A model generated the notes under the pieces. It searched no databases. It was not told the DNA's origin and saw only the letters and a list, made by a program, of their open reading frames with translations. Shown one piece after another: positions 6,520 through 12,386 of a stretch of 12,386 nucleotides of DNA. Within the stretch, counting starts at the first letter, position 1, and every line of letters begins with the position of its first letter. This DNA comes from JBGLNL01 sp964548045 (GTDB taxonomy: Bacteria; Chloroflexota; Dehalococcoidia; SZUA-161; SpSt-899). Position numbers and translations under genes: made by a program. The stretch lies in NCBI GenBank assembly GCA_964548045.1, contig CAZJQZ010000067.1:1-12386 (forward strand), read 5' to 3'.

Positions 6520-6540
6520 GCCGGTCGTGTATCGACCGGC
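6520..6540 (+). other. Perfect hairpin in the leader of the aldehyde ferredoxin oxidoreductase gene
   Basis: GCCGGTCG (6520-6527) and CGACCGGC (6533-6540) form an 8-bp, GC-rich perfect stem with loop TGTAT. It ends 11 bases before the ribosome-binding site AAAGGAGG (6553-6560 region). No T-run follows, so it is not a normal intrinsic terminator. It might stabilise the mRNA or act as an operator or attenuator. Confidence 0.6.
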
Positions 6541-6565
6541 GAATCTCATTGCAAAGGAGGATTAT

Positions 6566-8347
6566 ATGATTGCAGGATATATGGGTAGAATACTGTTCGT
6601 TGACCTTTCCTCAGGGAAAATCAACGAAGAGACACCTGATGAAAAGTTTTACCGGGATTTCATAGGAGGATACGGAACAGGTTCCAGAATACTGTACAGT
6701 CGGCAGCGGGAAGGTGCTGATCCGCTAGGACCTGAGAACACAATCGGTTTTACTACCGGTCCCCTTACGGGTGTACGCGGATTGTTCAGTTCACGGTTTA
6801 CGGTGGTGAGCAAGTCGCCGTTAACCGGTGGCTGGGGAGATGCAAACTGCGGGGGGTATTTTGGCCCGTATCTCAAATTCTCCGGTTATGACGCGGTCTT
6901 CTTCAACGGGATATCACACACTCCGGTTTATCTCTTCATCAAAGACGGCAAGGCTGAATTGAGAGATGCCGGTCAACTATGGGGGAAGGACTCCCGGCAA
7001 ACCGAGGAAATGCTCAAGTTTGATCTTGGCAAGGACATTGCGATTGCCTGCATAGGGCCTGCTGGAGAGAAGCTGTCACTCATTTCGTGCGTTATGCATG
7101 ATATCGGATGCGCTGCCGGTAGGTCAGGCTTGGGAGCAGTCATGGGTTCAAAGAAACTCAAGGCCGTAGTTGCCACGGGGATTAGCGAAGTCCCGGTGCC
7201 TGATAGAGACAGAATCACACAGGTGTCAAAGGAGTTTGTGGCTAACCTTTCGGGGGACTACTACGAGCGATTCAAGAAATGGGGCACCTGTGGCGATAAT
7301 GCTAATGCTGCCGTCAACGGGGATTCGCCGGTTAAAAACTGGGCCGGTGTTGGAGTGGTGGATTTCCCTGATGCAGACGCTATTGGTGGAGATGCTGTAA
7401 TCGCTCTGCAGGAACGTAAACACGGTTGTCTGTGGTGTCCGGTTCGTTGCAAGGGGATTATGAAGGCGGGGACATCGTATCAATATGAAGCCGGGGGTCA
7501 CAAACCCGAGTACGAGACCTCTGGCGCGTTCGGGATGCTTTTGCTTAACAATCATCTGGAATCACTGGTTAAGGCTAACGACATCTGCAATCGTTACGGG
7601 CTGGATACTATCTCGGCCGGTGCCGCTATCGCATTTGCCATTGAGTGTTACGAGAATGGAATCATCACAAAGGGAGATACCGGCGGAATTGAATTGGATT
7701 GGGGCAAACATGATGCAATCATATACATGACAGAAAATCTGGCCAATCGTGAGGGTTTCGGTGACATCCTTGCTGATGGGGTCAAGCGTGCCTCCGAGAG
7801 AATCGGCAAGGGGTCAGAAAAGTATGCCATTCATGCGGGAGGGCAGGAACTGCCTATGCACGATCCCAAATTAATGTCCATCTTTGCGCCTTCCTATGAA
7901 TGCGATGCTACCCCGGGTCGCCACACTTCGGGTGCTGCTGATCCAATGTATGCAAAAATGAGCCAGGTTATGAATGCCAGCGGAATGTGCCTGCTGCAAT
8001 GGACTGCCGCGCAATTCGGTCTCCTCGATAAGTTGGTGGCAGCCGCAACCGGCTGGGAATTCGGTATGAACCAGATTCTTGAGGCTGGTGAGAGGATATC
8101 CGATATGCGACAGTCATTCACGGTACGAGAGGGCCTGAAACCGGACGATTTCAAGATATCTTCGGGCAGAGTTATTGGCAATCCGCCACTGACGGAAGGC
8201 CCAACCGCCAACATAACTGTTGATGCCCAAGATATGCGAACTGCGTTCTTCAAGGGTATGGATTGGGATTTGGAAACCGGCAGACCGAGCAAGGAAAGGC
8301 TTCAGGCACTGGGGCTCACGGATGTTGCCGCCGATTTATGGCCATAA
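6566..8347 (+). CDS. Aldehyde:ferredoxin oxidoreductase family (tungsten/molybdopterin)
   Basis: This protein of 593 residues oxidises aldehydes to carboxylic acids with ferredoxin as acceptor, or runs the reverse. It starts MIAGYMGRILFVDLSSG and has the N-terminal AFOR signature ANCGGYFGPYLKFSGYD near residue 95. The cluster cysteines are Cys288, Cys291 and Cys295 (C-LW-C-PVR-C), with the fourth at Cys475. The two pterin-contact motifs (DxxGL[D/C] in Pyrococcus AOR) appear as NRYGLD (342-347) and NASGMC (470-475), both with Asn for the first Asp. The C-terminus is complete (ERLQALGLTDVAADLWP). A longer reading from 6509 is possible, but AAAGGAGG just before 6566 and the family N-terminus favour 6566. 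The SDR gene follows after 26 bases. The substrate is unknown; related family members also serve other reactions, so a specific activity is not claimed. Confidence 0.93.
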   Translation: MIAGYMGRILFVDLSSGKINEETPDEKFYRDFIGGYGTGSRILYSRQREGADPLGPENTIGFTTGPLTGVRGLFSSRFTVVSKSPLTGGWGDANCGGYFGPYLKFSGYDAVFFNGISHTPVYLFIKDGKAELRDAGQLWGKDSRQTEEMLKFDLGKDIAIACIGPAGEKLSLISCVMHDIGCAAGRSGLGAVMGSKKLKAVVATGISEVPVPDRDRITQVSKEFVANLSGDYYERFKKWGTCGDNANAAVNGDSPVKNWAGVGVVDFPDADAIGGDAVIALQERKHGCLWCPVRCKGIMKAGTSYQYEAGGHKPEYETSGAFGMLLLNNHLESLVKANDICNRYGLDTISAGAAIAFAIECYENGIITKGDTGGIELDWGKHDAIIYMTENLANREGFGDILADGVKRASERIGKGSEKYAIHAGGQELPMHDPKLMSIFAPSYECDATPGRHTSGAADPMYAKMSQVMNASGMCLLQWTAAQFGLLDKLVAAATGWEFGMNQILEAGERISDMRQSFTVREGLKPDDFKISSGRVIGNPPLTEGPTANITVDAQDMRTAFFKGMDWDLETGRPSKERLQALGLTDVAADLWP

Positions 8348-8373
8348 TCAAGGGACCAAGGAGGTAAGACAAC

Positions 8374-9126
8374 ATGAAACGTTTTGAGGGAAAAGTCGCG
8401 CTGGTAACGGGTGCCGGTTCGGGAATAGGCCGGGCTACCGCACTTGCCTTTGCAGGAGAGAATGCCAAAGTCGTCATAGCTGATATAGCGGTCGATGGAG
8501 GAGAAGAGACCGTGAGATTAATCAGGGAAGCTGGTGGGGAGGCTATATTTGTTAAGACAGATGTCAGTCAGGAGAACGAAGTGAAATCACTGATTGATAC
8601 CACCATAGATACCTACGGCCGACTGGACTGTGCGCATAATAATGCCGGAATCAACGGGGATTTGGATAGTGTGGCCACCTGCACCGAAGAAAATTGGGAT
8701 CGGGTAATGGGTATAAATCTTAAAGGTGTCTGGCTCTGCCTCAAATACGAGATACGCCGGATGAAAAAACTGGGAGGTGGGGCTATCGTCAATACCTCAT
8801 CTACATCCGGGCTGGTTGGTTCCATTGGGGCACCGGCGTATACTGCCAGCAAGCATGGTGTCGCCGGCCTGACCAGAACGGCCTCACTGGAGTGCGCCAA
8901 AATCGGTATTCGGGTGAATGCAGTCTGTCCGGGCACTTGTCGGACACCATTCATGCAAAATCTTATTGATTCCGGATTTGAGGATTATATCACCGGATTG
9001 GTGCCGGTCGGAAGGCTTGGCGAACCGGAAGAGACTGCCAACACGGTTCTGTGGCTCTGCTCCGCCGAGGCCTCGTTCATCACTGGGGCTATGATCAGTA
9101 TCGATGGAGGACTGACGGCACAATAA
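8374..9126 (+). CDS. Short-chain dehydrogenase/reductase (SDR)
   Basis: This 250-residue classical SDR interconverts an alcohol and a ketone with a nicotinamide cofactor. The cofactor motif TGAGSGIG spans residues 12-19. Asp37 at the end of the second strand (VVIADI) favours NAD(H) over NADP(H). NNAG follows near residue 90, and the catalytic residues are Ser143, Tyr156 and Lys160 (YTASK), with the later PG and the ending GAMISIDGGLTAQ typical of the family. All motifs are intact and the length is normal. AAGGAGGT (8358-8365) precedes the ATG. It is 26 bases behind the aldehyde oxidoreductase, so the two are probably co-transcribed. Names such as 3-oxoacyl-ACP reductase are often put on this family by default; nothing here supports a fatty-acid role. 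Confidence 0.93.
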   Translation: MKRFEGKVALVTGAGSGIGRATALAFAGENAKVVIADIAVDGGEETVRLIREAGGEAIFVKTDVSQENEVKSLIDTTIDTYGRLDCAHNNAGINGDLDSVATCTEENWDRVMGINLKGVWLCLKYEIRRMKKLGGGAIVNTSSTSGLVGSIGAPAYTASKHGVAGLTRTASLECAKIGIRVNAVCPGTCRTPFMQNLIDSGFEDYITGLVPVGRLGEPEETANTVLWLCSAEASFITGAMISIDGGLTAQ

Positions 9127-9201
9127 TTTTAAGGGACCTCAATAACAGCCACTTTCAACTAAGACTGGGGGAAAGTCAAAGTTCGTCACATGAAGGAATA
9201 G

Positions 9202-10371
9202 CTACAGAATAATCCTTCTCTGATCTCCCTCAAGTATCGGCAGGAAAACATCACGTTCCAAAGGCATCATATGAACGGCTTCATCCGGACAATGCAGGGC
9301 GCATAATCCGCACCCGCAGCACATATCGGAATTGATCTCAGCGGTGCCGGCCCTATTGACAGCAATTGCACGGACAGGACAATATTCCTCGCAAGTGCCG
9401 CACCCGGTACAAACAGACTCGTCAGGGATACTGGCAATATAGTATGCCTTTAACATGAAGGGAATAAGCCCTCTGTTGTAATTACCGAAAGCCGCACAAC
9501 AGTCCCAACAACAATTACAGAGTATATCCACATCATATCTAGCATTGAAGTCCTTAAGCGGCATGAGCCTGCCAACCTGATGAATACACCCCTTTTGCTG
9601 GAACTCTTTTATAAATTGAATTGCTTCCTGCTTGGTGATACGACGAGCAATGCCCCGATTGATTAAATGCTCTGCAGCAGGACCGGTAGCCATGCAGCTT
9701 TCCTGCGGGAGACCCACCCTGCATGGATCACCTTCCACCCTCCGATGCTCGCGACAAAAACAGTGGCTTAAAGTGATGACTTCATCTTCACCCAGGTTCT
9801 CATAGATATTTAGAATGCTATGTGCAGGGTAAATCTCGCTAACATCAGGTTTCACTGCCTCGTTGACAGAAATCAACTTAGCTTCAGGAGGATTCACTAC
9901 GACAAGCGAGCGATGCGGCGCTACATCACGCATAATTTCGTTGATAAGATCAGCAGGGATTTCAGTAGCAGCATTGAAAAACATCGTCAGGCGCCTGCAG
10001 AATTCCTGCCTGTCCGGTGTGTTGGCCCCTCTCATCAGGTAGATTTCAAACCATCCCGGGAATATGGACATGAGATGATATACAGGCTGATCATTCCCTC
10101 TTACCGGTGAAGGCTGGGCAATATGGCTTTTGTCCAGAAGATTATTGAATATACGATCGAACTCTTCTCCTGAAAGGGCAACATTCCTTTCGATATCGGC
10201 ACGTATTTTGTTTCCCCCGCCCATTTTCAAGAGAAAATCCACTTCCTCCGGTTCCAATGCCGCATCAAATATATATAGCAGGTCGTCAGTCACCATAGTA
10301 GGCGCCTCGGACTGCTCATTCATCAAATTTGCAAGCTCTGCTAATTTTTCCTTGTCATTGACAAATTCCAT
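9202..10371 (-). CDS. Multi-cluster Fe-S protein with C-terminal 2x[4Fe-4S] ferredoxin domain
   Basis: This 389-residue soluble protein is probably an electron carrier or redox-sensing protein. Residues 1-115 carry no cysteines and include SGEEFDRIFNNLLDKSHI, which may be a winged-helix-like module. A cysteine set follows at 204, 206, 217 and 226 (CFCREHRR, GDPC, ESC). A dense cluster CNCCWDCC supplies cysteines 285, 287, 288, 291 and 292. The C-terminus is a classical dicluster ferredoxin: 321/324/327/331 and 351/354/357/361, each CxxCxxCxxxCP. GGAGG lies 8 bases before the ATG. It converges on the SDR gene with a 75-base gap and sits 100 bases downstream of the DUF3786 gene on the same strand. 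It could serve as electron acceptor for the neighbouring aldehyde oxidoreductase, but the orientation gives no direct support. Exact role unknown. Confidence 0.8.
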   Translation of the reverse strand: MEFVNDKEKLAELANLMNEQSEAPTMVTDDLLYIFDAALEPEEVDFLLKMGGGNKIRADIERNVALSGEEFDRIFNNLLDKSHIAQPSPVRGNDQPVYHLMSIFPGWFEIYLMRGANTPDRQEFCRRLTMFFNAATEIPADLINEIMRDVAPHRSLVVVNPPEAKLISVNEAVKPDVSEIYPAHSILNIYENLGEDEVITLSHCFCREHRRVEGDPCRVGLPQESCMATGPAAEHLINRGIARRITKQEAIQFIKEFQQKGCIHQVGRLMPLKDFNARYDVDILCNCCWDCCAAFGNYNRGLIPFMLKAYYIASIPDESVCTGCGTCEEYCPVRAIAVNRAGTAEINSDMCCGCGLCALHCPDEAVHMMPLERDVFLPILEGDQRRIIL

Positions 10372-10471
10372 TTATTGCCTCCGGTATTGGGTATGCTCTG
10401 TGCCAACGATTGCCCGAGCAACTATGAAGTGCCCGGCGGCTTAGATATTTGCTGAGGGATAAAACGTAAGG

Positions 10472-11074
10472 CTATTGAGTCCGATACCTCTGCATGCCGT
10501 TGAGATAAACCCCCAGCAGAGAGAGATCTTCTGTAGGCAGATAGTTGGCCGCAGTAGCATCAAAAAGGACACTGAGCGATGGCTGAACCTCGTCATCGCC
10601 CAGATAAAGGATGCAGGCCATCGGTATCTTGGGAAGAGCTAAAAACCGGAAAGACGCATCGCCGGAGCGTGACATCGATTCTCCTCCAAGCGCCATCCCA
10701 CCTCGCTTGAACCCTTCGATATCCTCGCCAAAGGCCTGCTTCAACGGGTTGATACACATATTCATAAAACGTTGCTGGAATAAGCTGGCCCCTGGCAACT
10801 GACGATAGGCAATCCAGGTATCAGCCAAAGCCATGCCATCGGCTTGGGTCAGGTAATGCATCAGGAGAATACGCAACCATTGTGGATAGCTTTCTTCATT
10901 ACTATCCACTTCTTCAACCTCCCCATCGGGGTAACTGAGCCTGAACTTGCGGTTGAAAAACGGGACAATGAATTTTCCATCGGCAAAATCAGTGCCGCTC
11001 TTGGAAGCAGCCACGAACGGCCTCAAGCCGCCGAAATCTTCCAGCGCTTTCTCCAGAGCTTCATCATAATTCAT
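10472..11074 (-). CDS. DUF3786 domain protein, function unknown
   Basis: This 200-residue protein matches my recollection of DUF3786, a family of unknown function common in anaerobes. Landmarks are FFNRKFRLSYPDGEV near residue 40, the middle block LPKIPMACILYLGDDE near 150, and the closing LFDATAANYLPTEDLSLLG. It has only two cysteines and no signal peptide or membrane segment. GAGGTGA lies about 7 bases before the ATG. A promoter candidate lies just upstream at 11121-11149, and the Fe-S protein follows in the same direction after 100 bases, so the two may form one unit. The family name is from memory of the conserved C-terminal block and has not been searched. No function is proposed. Confidence 0.7.
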   Translation of the reverse strand: MNYDEALEKALEDFGGLRPFVAASKSGTDFADGKFIVPFFNRKFRLSYPDGEVEEVDSNEESYPQWLRILLMHYLTQADGMALADTWIAYRQLPGASLFQQRFMNMCINPLKQAFGEDIEGFKRGGMALGGESMSRSGDASFRFLALPKIPMACILYLGDDEVQPSLSVLFDATAANYLPTEDLSLLGVYLNGMQRYRTQ

Positions 11075-11120
11075 TTCAGGTCACCTCGTGAGTAGAACAT
11101 TTTCATCTTATCACATCTGT

Positions 11121-11149
11121 ACAGTAGAACGAAACCGAACTATTGTCAA
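11121..11149 (-). promoter_or_regulatory. Candidate promoter for the DUF3786 and Fe-S protein genes
   Basis: On the reverse strand a perfect TTGACA (complement of 11144-11149) is followed by 17 bases and TACTGT (complement of 11121-11126), which fits the minimal TAnnnT pattern. The predicted transcription start is near 11114, about 40 bases before the ATG at 11074. This is the only good -35 seen in the 151-base gap between holA and the DUF3786 gene. Confidence 0.45.
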
Positions 11150-11225
11150 CGAAAATCTGTGGGGCATAGAGCTCCTACCAGCATTATAGGCCCGGCACTC
11201 TGTGAAGATAGCACGCGGTAAACGG

Positions 11226-12278
11226 CTATTTTCGGCACAAATCGGTGATTAGAAGGTCAAGGGCGGTTTCCCCCTCCATCACACCGGTCTTGATGGAAAT
11301 ATCGGCTTCCAGCAATCTACGGTAAGTTCGCTCCAGCCGGGCAATTAAATATCCCTGAGACTGACGCAGCATCTTTTCCACCTTCCATTCCTTGAACTCC
11401 CCTATTTTAGGCCCGATCTCTTTTATCGGAATCTTCGATGAACTGAGCGTTTTGGCCTGAATCAGCAGCCGAAACTCATTGGTTATCATGAAAAGGAGAT
11501 AGGCAGGGGCAACCCCTTCAGCCAGGTGCTGATGCAGCATTTTTGCAGCGGCGCCCTGCCTGCGCTGAACGATGGCATCGACCAGGTGAAAAATGTTCAA
11601 TGCGCGGGCATCGCTTACCAGTAAATTAACATCGGATTCCTCGATTTTCCGTCCGATAGCGTAAAGGCAAAGCTTGTCGATCTCGTTGGCAAGTATCCAC
11701 AGATCATTCCCGATAAGACTGATAAGAAGCCCTACCGCCCGAGGCGAGATATCACCACCGTTGGCTTTCACCCGGGAGTGAATCCATTCCGGCAATTCCT
11801 TCCCTTTTACATCCAGCGGGGAACATTCCTTCAGCTCAGCCACCGGAGCGAGTTTCTTAAGCAATGAATTTGTTTGGGAAAGCTTCCCGTCCATCATTAT
11901 CAGCACCGTGGTTTCAGGCATGGCCAATGTAGCGAGCGATTCCCACTGCTTCAATTCAGGGGACTTGTTTTTACCTTTGCCTCGTTTAGCTTTGATTTCG
12001 AAACGCCCCAGCAATCCTTCAACTACAACAATTCGCTTTGGCATCAAAAAGGAGATGGTATTGCAGGCAGCCGCCAGTTCCCCAAAAGTGACTTTGTTCC
12101 CATCAAATATGGTAGTGCTGGCTTCCCCCATATCAGCAACGCCACACTCGGACTTGATTTGTCTCAGTGATTCTCTGACTGTAAAATCGTCTTCGCCATA
12201 AAGGATGATGAACAAGCGCGCCCCCGGTCTCGATCTGTTACAGTCAATATCATACGCCATGACACAATGCTTGGCCAT
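11226..12278 (-). CDS. holA: DNA polymerase III subunit delta
   Basis: The delta subunit opens the sliding clamp as part of the clamp loader at the replication fork. The sequence shows the family start LFIILYGEDDFTVRESLRQIK, then FLMPKRIVVVEGLL near the end of the first domain, LPEWIHSRVKANGGDISPRA, GNDLWILANEIDKLCLYA and, in the last domain, NIFHLVDAIVQRRQGAAAKML and AYLLFMITNEFRLLIQAK. The frame stays open to a TTG at 12371, but that would add an atypical tail across an 11-bp inverted repeat. ATG at 12278 gives 350 residues and ATG at 12260 gives 344, both normal for the family. Neither has a strong ribosome-binding site (a GGGG lies 11 bases before 12278), so the start is uncertain. This is a housekeeping gene and marks ordinary chromosome beside the accessory cassette. 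Confidence 0.92.
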   Translation of the reverse strand: MAKHCVMAYDIDCNRSRPGARLFIILYGEDDFTVRESLRQIKSECGVADMGEASTTIFDGNKVTFGELAAACNTISFLMPKRIVVVEGLLGRFEIKAKRGKGKNKSPELKQWESLATLAMPETTVLIMMDGKLSQTNSLLKKLAPVAELKECSPLDVKGKELPEWIHSRVKANGGDISPRAVGLLISLIGNDLWILANEIDKLCLYAIGRKIEESDVNLLVSDARALNIFHLVDAIVQRRQGAAAKMLHQHLAEGVAPAYLLFMITNEFRLLIQAKTLSSSKIPIKEIGPKIGEFKEWKVEKMLRQSQGYLIARLERTYRRLLEADISIKTGVMEGETALDLLITDLCRK

Positions 12279-12293
12279 ACCGCATTCTACCCC

Positions 12294-12330
12294 AAAGAGA
12301 AGCACCCTCTTTGCAAGGATGCTTCTCTTT
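12294..12330. terminator. Long perfect inverted repeat upstream of holA (terminator or leader hairpin)
   Basis: AAAGAGAAGCA (12294-12304) and TGCTTCTCTTT (12320-12330) are perfectly complementary over 11 bases, with a 15-base loop in which CCT and AGG can pair further. In the holA direction the stem lies just before the likely start and its second arm is T-rich, but no T-run follows. It could end transcription of a gene outside the window or act in the holA leader. The structure is clear, the role is not. Confidence 0.5.
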
Positions 12331-12386
12331 AAAATAAGGGAGGGAAGGGAAGGAGCATCGTGACCCCCCAAGGCTAAATTCTCAAG

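Noticed and set aside
9127..9230. Possible bidirectional terminator between the convergent SDR and Fe-S genes (GAAGGA and TCCTTC around 9192-9217)
   Set aside because: The arms are only 6 bases with a 15-base loop and no T-run, and the structure overlaps the Fe-S gene end. A terminator is expected here but I cannot support one.

Overview
The window reads as a piece of a strict anaerobe's chromosome. It carries a glycyl radical enzyme with its radical-SAM activase, a tungsten/molybdopterin aldehyde:ferredoxin oxidoreductase, and a multi-cluster ferredoxin-like protein. The DUF3786 protein, the Fe-S protein and the overall gene style recall Dehalococcoidia (Chloroflexota) or Desulfobacterota. 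That placement is an inference from memory of protein families and is not proven here.

Layout. (1) 1-188, minus: the first part of an Lrp/AsnC-type regulator, cut by the window edge. (2) 189-580: a divergent control region with candidate promoters, a phased direct repeat, a small palindrome and a ~73-bp repeat element. (3) 581-6389, plus: a five-gene catabolic cassette of glycyl radical enzyme, activase, short zinc alcohol dehydrogenase, 3-hydroxyisobutyrate-dehydrogenase-like enzyme and SnoaL-like protein. A strong-looking internal promoter lies before the fourth gene. (4) 6390-6565: a second copy of the repeat element plus a perfect hairpin. (5) 6566-9126, plus: aldehyde ferredoxin oxidoreductase and a short-chain dehydrogenase. 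(6) 9202-11074, minus: a cysteine-rich Fe-S protein preceded by a DUF3786 protein. (7) 11226-12278, minus: holA, the DNA polymerase III delta subunit, with a long inverted repeat just upstream of its likely start.

How the genes may work together (inference). The activase puts a radical on Gly787 of the glycyl radical enzyme, which performs a radical elimination or lyase reaction on an unknown substrate. The two dehydrogenases would interconvert alcohol/carbonyl intermediates, and the SnoaL-like protein could act as a dehydratase, isomerase or hydrolase. The aldehyde ferredoxin oxidoreductase could oxidise a resulting aldehyde to an acid while reducing ferredoxin, with the SDR handling another alcohol/ketone step. 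No transporter or CoA ligase lies in the window, so the substrate cannot be read from context. The divergent Lrp-type regulator is the obvious candidate controller.

The best candidate for something undescribed is this cassette. The glycyl radical enzyme has a Gly-Cys-Ser-Glu active-site signature and an Asn-Gly-Val-Ser motif, where the diol dehydratases I remember have Gly-Cys-Val-Glu and Asn-Gly-His-Ser, and I cannot assign it to a characterised reaction.
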